Below the pieces are notes generated by a model. That model did no database searches. It was not told the DNA's origin and worked only from the letters and a program-made list of their open reading frames with translations. Positions 56,801-64,000 of a stretch of 64,000 nucleotides of DNA are shown here, one piece after another. Both the position numbers and the translations under genes were made by a program. The first letter of the stretch is position 1. Each line of letters opens with the position of its first letter. This stretch comes from Sideroxydans sp. (GTDB lineage: Bacteria > Pseudomonadota > Gammaproteobacteria > Burkholderiales > Gallionellaceae), in contig JAQTTU010000002.1 in assembly GCA_028710605.1 (NCBI GenBank), positions 279,105-343,104 of the forward strand. Reading direction: 5' to 3'.

Positions 56801-59497
56801 AACGGCGAATTCCAGATCAACAGCCCGTACGAATCCATGAACAGGCTGGAAGCCGACCAGCGCGACCCGCTGGGCGGCAAGATTGACGGTTCTCCGCGCT
56901 ACGAAATCGGCACGGACGGCATTGCCCTGATCGAGCTTGCGCCGACTACGCAATCGGGCGAAGTTGCGCTAAATTTCACCTTCGGTTCAGACCACAAACA
57001 GGAAGTTAAAGCCTGGCTGGAAGCGGGGCAACGCGACTGGGTGCTGGTGGGTATCGGCCAGGGCACGCTCGCTCACAAACAGCTTTCAGGAAACGTTACC
57101 GCGCTGAAAGAAGCCGGAGCGGACAGCGAACTGTTCGACGGCGACCGCCTCGCGTTTTATGCCAAGGGCACGGTCAAAGGCGAATACCTGCTGACCATGG
57201 CGTATGACACCGCCAAGCGTCAGGGTGACGGCGGTTCCAGTCAGGCAAGCCTGCAACAAGCCATCAACCCGAACCAGTATTACACGCTGTACGCCGACGC
57301 TTCGCAGCCGTACTTCGACGCGGCAAGTTCCAGCAAGCTGTATTTGAAAATCGAGCGCAAACAGTTCTACGCTTTATTCGGCGATTTCAACACCGGTCTC
57401 ACCGTTACCGAATTTTCGCGCTACAGCCGTACCGTGAACGGTGTGAAGTCCGAATACCACGGCGACAAATTCGGCTATAACGCTTTCGCTACCTCGACTT
57501 CGCAGGCATATATCAAGGATGAAATTCAGGGCGACGGCACCTCCGGGCTGTACAAGCTGTCGCGCAAAAACATTGTCGAAAACACCGACAAGTTGCGCAT
57601 CGAAACGCGTGATCGCTTCCAGTCGCAGGTGGTCGTTTCCAGCAAAACCCTGTCGCGTTACCTCGACTACGACATCGACTTCAACAAGGGTACGGTGTTC
57701 TTCAAAGAGCCGGTCTATGCGCGCGACAACAACTTCAACCCGACATTCATCGTCGCCGAATATGAATCCGCCGACCCGCTGGACAAAAACCTGACGGCGG
57801 GCGGGCGCGTCAGCATCAAGCAGGGCGACAAACTCGAAACCGGGCTGACTTTGGTGCGCGATGGCACACAGGGCGCAAGCGGCAACCTGGGCGGCGTGGA
57901 TGCCACTTGGCAGGCCACCGACAAAACCAAAGTGCAGGCTGAAATCGCCACCAGTTCCCGCGATCTTACCGGCCTGGCACTGAACGGCAGCGCGTGGAAA
58001 GCCGAAATTTCGCACCACGAAGACAAACTGGACGGCAAGGTGTATGTGCGCGAACAGCAAGCGGGATTCGGTCTCGGCCAGCAATCCGCCAGCGAAACCG
58101 GCACGCGCAAAATCGGCGGCGACGCGCGCATGAAACTTTCCGACACGGCGGAAGCGCAAACGCAGATATACCGCCAGAACACATTGGGCGCAAACGACAC
58201 GCAGCGCGATGTGGTCGAAGCGCGCATGAACCACAAGTACGACGAACTGACCACTTACTACGGTGCGCGTTATGCCGGTGATACCGACAATCTGGGCGTA
58301 TCGCACAGCAGCAAACAAGTGATGGGCGGCGCGGGTTACACTTTCGCGCAAAAATTTACCGTGCGCGCCGGGGGCGAAGCCAGTCTTGGCAAAGCGGCCA
58401 ACACCGACTATCTGGACCGCATCAACCTCGGTGCGGATTACAAGCTGACCGAACAAACCAAACTGTTTGCCGAGCAGGAATTTGCGCGCGGCGAAAATAT
58501 TTCCACCGACACGGCGCGCGTCGGCGTGGTCACCCAGCCTTGGACGGGCGGCGCAATGCAGGCATCGTTGGGCAACAACCAATCGTTGGACAGCGGGCGC
58601 ATGTACGCCAATTTGGGCATGACCCAGAAATGGCAGATCAACGAATTCTGGCAAGCCGACGCGGGCATTGATAAATCGCAGACCTTGCGCAACAACGGCA
58701 CGTTGCCGCTCAACCCCAACGCCACACCAGCCAACGGTTCACAGTCCGGCGACTACACCGCCACGGGACTGGGGGCGAACTACAACGACAAGGTGTGGGG
58801 GGCCAACACCCGCATCGAGCGCCGCGTCTCCAGCACGGACGAAAAGCTCAACTACCTGCTCGGCTTCCAGCGCAATCTCGATGAAGGCCGCGTGATGGCC
58901 GCAGGCATGAGCTACAGCGACGACCAATCCGCCTTCAGTCTCGTGCGCAGTCTCAACCTGCGCGTTTCCTACGCCTCGCGTCCGTGGGACAGCGATTGGG
59001 TGTGGATGGACAGGCTGGACTATTTTGACGAACGCAACAATAACACCACAATATCCAACACTCACCTGCGCAAACTGGTGAACAACTACAATGCCAACTG
59101 GATGGTTGCCGCCGCAACCCAGGCCTCGCTACAGTACGGTTCCAAATACGTGCTCGACAATATCGACGGCGTGGATTTCAGCGGCTACACCGACCTTATC
59201 GGCATCGAGCTCCGCCACGATTTGAATGAAGACTGGGACATTGGCGCGCACACTTCCCTGCTGCATAGCTGGAGCGCGAGCGCCATCAACTACGGCATCG
59301 GCGCATCGCTGGGTTACAAGTTCATCGAAAACGCCTGGCTGGTGGCGGGATATAACTTCAAAGGCTTCAACGACGCGGATTTCAGGGGCGCAACCTACCG
59401 CGCGCACGGTCCGTACATCACCCTGCGCATGAAGATCGACCAGGACACACTCAAGCTTAACGACAAGAACGGCGGGCTGTTTGCCCGAACCAAATAA
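53891..59497 (+). CDS. Giant outer-membrane protein: Cna/SdrD-like and DUF11 domains plus C-terminal barrel-like region
   Basis: An 1868-residue protein. From ATG 53891 the signal peptide is unusually long (cleavage near residue 60, LLSPAVLA|Q); the first 45 codons overlap three hairpins, so an internal start (e.g. GTG at 53996) is possible. Domains: beta-rich unique region (~61-255); Cna-B/SdrD-like module (~262-345, [33 protein letters not shown]); DUF11 (~400-525); second SdrD-like module (~542-610, [32 protein letters not shown]); Ig-like segments (~650-1090); then ~700 residues of alternating strands (from [18 protein letters not shown], ~1150) that look like an outer-membrane beta barrel, with repeated aromatic girdle patterns. 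It has no TonB box or POTRA domain. The likely role is an outer-membrane anchor or assembly platform for the neighbouring secreted proteins; this is inference. Confidence 0.8.
   Translation: [1868 protein letters not shown]
53918..54024 (+). promoter_or_regulatory. Three tandem hairpins at the junction of the two surface-protein genes
   Basis: Hairpin 1: 53918-53930 with 53936-53947 (AACACC..TTCCGG, one bulged base). Hairpin 2: CCCGG-CTTG-CCGGG around 53967-53980. Hairpin 3: GCTTTTTTGTGGGCGC (53988-54003) perfectly complementary to 54009-54024, 5-base loop. They start 37 bases after the stop of the 52652 gene and occupy codons ~10-45 of the annotated giant gene. Confidence 0.8.
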
Positions 59498-59508
59498 GGA
59501 ACGTTGCT

Positions 59509-60615
59509 ATGTATAAATTATTCCTCATGGCTCTGCTGTTGATACCCGGCTTCGCTGCCCAGGCCGAAGGCAACCGCCCCACCGATCCCGCCGACCTCGA
59601 ACACATCGAGCAACTGCAACGCAAGGTCGATAAACTCAGCTTCGGCCCGCTCGGCCCGAACAACTATACCCTGTGCAAAGCGCGCGCCTGGCTGGACATG
59701 GCATTGATCGAATACCACGAAAATGAACGTACCGGCATCGTGCAGGACGGCGTGGAACAAGCCGCATTGCTGCTCAACAAACTCGATGCCGACCCGAAAT
59801 ATATCGGCCTGGACACTCCCCATCCCTACGCCAGCGAAAAAGTTCGTCAGGATTTGTGGGACATCGCCGACGGGTTAAAACAAAGCGGCGACATGAGCTG
59901 CATCGGCTGCAAACTGGCCAAACTCGAAGTGCAGTTGATCTGGACGGGACACGACAAATGGGAAGCGGGCTGGGGGCATGCCGAACCATTCGCGCGCATC
60001 GCCGAAAACCTTGCCTACGAAGTGCAAGTTGACTCGGCACGTTGCCGTCCCGCACCTCCGCAGCCCAAAGGCGAAACCATTATCATCAAGAAACACACGC
60101 TCATCACCGCCGTGCTGTTCGACTTCGACTTGAGCCTGGTGACCGACGCGCAGCAGAAGCTCGACGACATCATCGGCCAACTCAAGACTTGGAAACAGAT
60201 CGACAGCATCCAGCTCGCGGGACATGCCGACCGTTTGAACGAGGCCGGCGGCACAGAGTACAACCAGAAATTGTCGCAGCGTCGCGTTGATTTTGTCAGG
60301 GACTACCTGGTACAGAATGGAATCAGCGCGGAAAACATGACCGTCGAAGCCATGGGCGATACCCAGCCCGTCGTCGGTTGTGAGAAACAGCGCGCCAACA
60401 AGAGGGACAGAAGTGCGCTCATCAAGTGTCTGCAACCCAACCGCCGGGTTGACATCATCGTCGAAGGCGTGCGCGGGGATGTGCCGAAAAAAGCGGAAAA
60501 GCAGACTCCGAAAGAGGAAGCCAAGCCCGCTGTCCCCGCCGCAGACAATCCCCCGGTTCCGGTGAAAAAAGGTAAAAAAGGAAAAAAAGGAAAGAAAAAG
60601 AACAAGGCGAAATAA
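59509..60615 (+). CDS. OmpA-family peptidoglycan-binding protein
   Basis: A 368-residue secreted protein, 11 bases after the giant barrel gene. Signal peptide 1-19. The N-terminal ~180 residues are helical, with ARAWLDMALIEYHENERTG and a CIGCKL pair. The OmpA C-terminal domain (~200-325) has AVLFDFDLSLVTDAQQKLDDI, QLAGHADRLNEAGGTEYNQKLSQRRVDFVRDYL and NRRVDIIVEG, the usual residues that hold diaminopimelate. It ends in an unusual basic tail (KKGKKGKKGKKKNKAK), following a Pro/Ala/Lys linker. It probably ties the outer-membrane protein encoded just upstream to the cell wall. Confidence 0.9.
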   Translation: MYKLFLMALLLIPGFAAQAEGNRPTDPADLEHIEQLQRKVDKLSFGPLGPNNYTLCKARAWLDMALIEYHENERTGIVQDGVEQAALLLNKLDADPKYIGLDTPHPYASEKVRQDLWDIADGLKQSGDMSCIGCKLAKLEVQLIWTGHDKWEAGWGHAEPFARIAENLAYEVQVDSARCRPAPPQPKGETIIIKKHTLITAVLFDFDLSLVTDAQQKLDDIIGQLKTWKQIDSIQLAGHADRLNEAGGTEYNQKLSQRRVDFVRDYLVQNGISAENMTVEAMGDTQPVVGCEKQRANKRDRSALIKCLQPNRRVDIIVEGVRGDVPKKAEKQTPKEEAKPAVPAADNPPVPVKKGKKGKKGKKKNKAK

Positions 60616-60661
60616 TGGGACTGCCGGGCACTGCCAGTGTCCGCGCGGCTGGAGAAATTTA

Positions 60662-60683
60662 GGGCGGGCGCAACATCCCGCCC
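60662..60683. terminator. Hairpin after the OmpA-family gene
   Basis: GGGCGGG (60662-60668) pairs with CCCGCCC (60677-60683) around 8 bases, ~47 bases after the stop. No T-run, so only a candidate terminator or attenuator. The remaining bases to 60755 must contain the start region of the next gene. Confidence 0.45.
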
Positions 60684-60755
60684 AATAGAGCAGTTGAGTA
60701 GATGCCGGTGGACTGGCTTATTTGCAGACCCTGATTTTGGTCGCGGCAATTTGGA

Positions 60756-63700
60756 ATGATGAACATGATGAAATTACCGAAAATCCAGAGTGGCTTTATT
60801 GCGCTATGCATGGCGCTGATGCTTGCCGCATTGCCGGATGCGGCAGAGGCGGCCGCGCGTCCGTTCAGCATGCGTTTCACCGCCAATACCAATGGCAATC
60901 TGGTGCAGACTGGTAATACGATTATGGTGTGTAGCGGCACTTGCACAGCGATCAATAACACCAGCAACATGATTGATTTTGATGGAGATACCGACCCTTC
61001 GACATCCAAGTCCAGCAGTGCGGATATAACGATACCATCCGGCTCAACCGTTTTATGGGCGGGGCTATATTGGAGTGCGGAAGCTCCGACAGCTACGCCA
61101 ACAGGTCAAGTGCTGTTTAAAACCCCGACCAGTTTCGGCTATTCCTCACTCAGGGCTTCCCAGCTGGATACGGGCGTTTCTATGGGAAATCGGCCAAATG
61201 CCTACGGCGGATATGTTGAAGTAACCAGCCTGGTCAGTGCGGGTGGAAGTGGTACCTATTGGGTTGCCAATATGGAAACAACGCCCGGAAATTCTACTGG
61301 TACGTATGGCGGTTGGAGCCTGGTAGTAGCGTATTCCAATAACAAAGAAGCACTGAACAATATTACAGTTTTCGATGGTTGGCAGAACGTGATCAATGCC
61401 ACGGGCATCACCATCAACGTCAGCGGATTTCTGACTCCATTATCCGGGCCGGTCGTGTCGCGCATCGGATTGGTGGGCTGGGACGGGGACGATGGCGCGG
61501 CGGGGGGGATATACACGGGCGACTCATTTGCCGTGAATGGGACGAATATTTACGATAACTGCAACCCGTCAAGCAACGATTTTTTCAATTCCACCATCTG
61601 CAATCTGGGTGTACCCAATGCGGCGCGTTATCCCCGACCCGGCAATGGCTACACGGCAGGAATGACCAATACACTGGGAACCGATGTGGATTTGGTGCAG
61701 CTTGCTAACGGCACCATCCCGAACGGTGCAACCAGTGCATCATTAAAGTTTACAACGACCGGCGAATATTTCGGAGCCCATGCTGTCGCCTTCGTCACCA
61801 ACCTCTACGTCCCCATCGTAACCCCCAACGTGGTGAAAACCGCCACTGACGTGAACGGCGGCGATTTGATGATTGGCGATACACTGCGCTACACCATCTC
61901 GCTCAGTAATACAGGGCAGGACACGGCGACCAATCTGGTCGTTTCGGACAATATCCCGCAATACACCACCTACGTCCCCAATAGCCTGCAAATTCTGACT
62001 GGACCGAATGCGGGCGCAAAAACCGATGGCGCAGGCGACGATCAGGCCGAATACATTGCTACCGGTACACCGCGCGTGGTGTTCCGGCTCGGTAGCGGCG
62101 CGGATGCTTCCACGGGCGGCGACCTGCCCTTCTACAACCCGCCTCCGGCGCAGACTTCGCTGTCTTTCGATGTGACCATCAACAGCGGTATTCCCAGCGG
62201 AACAGCGCTGAGCAACTCGGCCGATATTTCGCTGCAAGGACAAACCCTTCCGGGCAACACTTACACCACCACCAGCTCTGCTGCGGTGGCCTACGTGCTG
62301 ACCCCGGCGGAGCTGACCAAGTCTTTCGTGCCTGCGACCATTGAGGCGGGCGCAGTATCTCAATTGCGCATCGTGGTGAGCAACCCGGCGAGCAACCCTG
62401 CGAGCATAAACGGCGTGACTTTCAGCGATACTTATCCTGCCGGTTTAATCAACGCCACACCTTCAAATCCCGCCATCAATTGCACCTCCGGTTCGGTCGC
62501 GGGCACGCTGTCCGGCGGCGTGGCGGGCGGCAATACCATTGGCTTGGCCACTGGCGCGACACTGGCTGTTGGTGGCAGTTGCACCATCACCGTCAATGTC
62601 ACCGCCGCCGCCGCAGGCAACTACAGCAACACCACCAGCGTGCCGACTTCCACCAATGCCGGCAACGGTGCAACATCCAATGCCGTGCTGTCGGTGGGCA
62701 AGCCCTCCATCACCAAGGCGTTTGCCACCAATCCGGTGTTGGCCGGAGCCAGTTCCCGCCTGACCCTGACAGTCAACAACGGCCTGGCATCGAACTTGAC
62801 CGGCATATCGTTCACCGACACCTATCCGTCCGGGCTGGTAAATGCCGCCGTGCCCAATGCGGCCACAACCTGCGGCGGTTCGGTGACCGCAACAGCGGGT
62901 GCGGGGTTCGTGTTTTTGAGCGGCGGCAGTGTGGCTTCGACCAGCACTTGCATCGTCAGCGTGGATGTCACCAGCAACACGGCGGGAATTTACGCCAACA
63001 CCAGCGGCGGAGTATCGTCCAACGAGTCCGGCGCTGCGGGCAGCGGCAGCAACACCGCCAGCCTGACCGTGGTTGGCGCGCCGCAAGCTGCAATATCGTT
63101 CAGCCCGATTTCAACCAGAATCAATCTGGACAGCCAACTGACGATTACGATCAGCAACCCCAACTCGACCACCGCGCTCACCGGCGTGTCGTTCACCGAC
63201 ACCTATCCGTCCGGGCTGCTCAACACCGCCACGCCGAACACGACGCTGAACTGCACATCCGGTTCCACCGCGACGCTGGTCGGCGGCGCGGCGAGCGGCA
63301 ACACGCTGGGGATAAGCGGCGGCAGTCTGGCGGCGGGCGGCAGCTGTACGGTTACCGTGAACGTCAGTAGCGCAACAGCGGGTAGCTATCTCAACAGCAC
63401 CGGCCCCATCGCTTCGGCCAACGGCGGCACGGGCGCGGCGGCAACCTCCACGCTGGTGGTCAGCAACCTGACCGCACCAACTGCCGCCAAAGTTTTTGCT
63501 CCCGCCACAATTGCATCTGGCGGGACATCGGTGTTGACTATTACCCTGAGCAACGCCAATGCGGGTGCAGCCATCACCAATGCCAGTGTCACCGACACGT
63601 ATCCCTTGAACGTGGTGAACGCGGCTTCCCCATCTGCCAGCACCACTTGCGGCGGTTCGCTTACCGCAAACGCGGGGGGCAACTCGGTTGCGCTTTCCGG

Positions 63701-64000
63701 CGGCACTATTCCTGCCGGCGGAAACTGCACGGTAACCGTTTCGGTCACCAGCAACTCGCCCGGAACCTATAACAACTCTATCCCGGCAGGGGGCGTGACA
63801 TCGGGTAACGCGGGAAGCAATGCTGCCGCAGTTTCGGCGGTGCTGACCGTGCTGGTTCCGCCCACTATCAGCAAATCGTTCACGCCAAACGCGGTGGCGG
63901 TGAATACCAATTCGCAGCTGACCATTGTAGTGAGCAACCCCAACACGGCGACGGCATTGACCGGAGTCAATTTCACCGACACTTACCCCGCCAACATCAC
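60756..64000 (+). CDS. Giant DUF11-repeat surface protein, partial (cut by right edge)
   Basis: Open from ATG 60756 (further in-frame ATGs at 60759, 60765 and 60768) to the window end, at least 1081 codons. Signal peptide ends near PDAAEAA. Residues ~33-345 form a unique head (DFDGDTDPSTSKSSSADITIPSGSTVLWAGLYWSAEAP...), resembling the N-terminal domain seen before DUF11 repeats in other surface proteins. One DUF11 domain follows (~352-500), then ~130-residue repeats starting at about 62308, 62700, 63082, 63475 and 63858. Each has the pattern KxFxPxxIxxGxxSxLTITxSN and FTDTYPxGLxN, plus paired cysteines (CTSG.., GGSCTITVNV). It is probably an extended surface adhesin or sheath protein that belongs with the preceding five genes. 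Confidence 0.88.
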   Translation, partial: MMNMMKLPKIQSGFIALCMALMLAALPDAAEAAARPFSMRFTANTNGNLVQTGNTIMVCSGTCTAINNTSNMIDFDGDTDPSTSKSSSADITIPSGSTVLWAGLYWSAEAPTATPTGQVLFKTPTSFGYSSLRASQLDTGVSMGNRPNAYGGYVEVTSLVSAGGSGTYWVANMETTPGNSTGTYGGWSLVVAYSNNKEALNNITVFDGWQNVINATGITINVSGFLTPLSGPVVSRIGLVGWDGDDGAAGGIYTGDSFAVNGTNIYDNCNPSSNDFFNSTICNLGVPNAARYPRPGNGYTAGMTNTLGTDVDLVQLANGTIPNGATSASLKFTTTGEYFGAHAVAFVTNLYVPIVTPNVVKTATDVNGGDLMIGDTLRYTISLSNTGQDTATNLVVSDNIPQYTTYVPNSLQILTGPNAGAKTDGAGDDQAEYIATGTPRVVFRLGSGADASTGGDLPFYNPPPAQTSLSFDVTINSGIPSGTALSNSADISLQGQTLPGNTYTTTSSAAVAYVLTPAELTKSFVPATIEAGAVSQLRIVVSNPASNPASINGVTFSDTYPAGLINATPSNPAINCTSGSVAGTLSGGVAGGNTIGLATGATLAVGGSCTITVNVTAAAAGNYSNTTSVPTSTNAGNGATSNAVLSVGKPSITKAFATNPVLAGASSRLTLTVNNGLASNLTGISFTDTYPSGLVNAAVPNAATTCGGSVTATAGAGFVFLSGGSVASTSTCIVSVDVTSNTAGIYANTSGGVSSNESGAAGSGSNTASLTVVGAPQAAISFSPISTRINLDSQLTITISNPNSTTALTGVSFTDTYPSGLLNTATPNTTLNCTSGSTATLVGGAASGNTLGISGGSLAAGGSCTVTVNVSSATAGSYLNSTGPIASANGGTGAAATSTLVVSNLTAPTAAKVFAPATIASGGTSVLTITLSNANAGAAITNASVTDTYPLNVVNAASPSASTTCGGSLTANAGGNSVALSGGTIPAGGNCTVTVSVTSNSPGTYNNSIPAGGVTSGNAGSNAAAVSAVLTVLVPPTISKSFTPNAVAVNTNSQLTIVVSNPNTATALTGVNFTDTYPANI

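Overview
The window is a chromosomal segment of a Gram-negative bacterium, most likely a betaproteobacterium close to Nitrosomonadales/Gallionellaceae. This placement is inferred from gene order and protein character, not from a search. Supporting blocks are amgK-murU divergent from lptD-surA-pdxA-rsmA; thiD-thiE-hemL-engB-hemB; mrcA divergent from pilMNOPQ-aroKB-dgt; and gltBD-hemE-priA. Most of the window is moderately GC-rich and densely coding. The 8.6-10.4 kb stretch is visibly AT-richer and holds one orphan gene.

Layout. 1-1.0 kb: a partial PAS-GGDEF-hemerythrin protein cut by the left edge (minus strand). 1.15-3.06 kb: murU and amgK (cell-wall sugar recycling, minus). 3.1-8.6 kb: lptD, surA, pdxA, rsmA. 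8.8-9.9 kb: unknown secreted protein (minus). 10.4-15.0 kb: thiD, thiE, hemL, engB, hemB, with a structured leader before hemB. 15.1-18.0 kb: nucleotidyltransferase-like protein and PBP1A (minus). 18.1-25.9 kb: type IV pilus alignment complex and secretin (pilMNOPQ), a fused shikimate kinase/dehydroquinate synthase and a dNTPase. 26.0-28.2 kb: Big-1-type surface lipoprotein (minus). 28.5-38.2 kb: gltB, gltD, hemE, priA. 38.3-42 kb: a repeat-rich, rearranged stretch with a small membrane protein, a truncated duplicate of a GlcD-type gene, a GNAT gene and the intact GlcD-type gene. 42-43.5 kb: NYN-LOTUS protein and a HicAB module. 43.6-47.5 kb: argS, SPOR protein, dsbA, SDR. 47.5-50.4 kb: a two-component pair whose kinase has an NMT1/THI5-like sensor. 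50.6-64.0 kb: a six-gene cluster of secreted DUF11-type proteins, a large predicted outer-membrane barrel protein, an OmpA-family protein and a giant DUF11-repeat protein cut by the right edge.

Two themes stand out. First, the 50.6-64 kb cluster looks like one surface structure: two paralogous ~400-residue secreted proteins, a small DUF11-like protein, an 1868-residue protein ending in a barrel-like region, an OmpA/peptidoglycan anchor and a giant repeat adhesin. Three tandem hairpins sit exactly at the start of the barrel gene. Second, several families of small palindromic (REP/MITE-like) repeats are scattered through the window and have repeatedly become coding sequence: inside amgK, probably inside murU, around the starts of thiE and the SDR gene, and at the C-terminus of the GNAT protein. 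They also flank the rearranged GlcD/GNAT region.

I saw no tRNA, rRNA, CRISPR array, transposase or phage gene.
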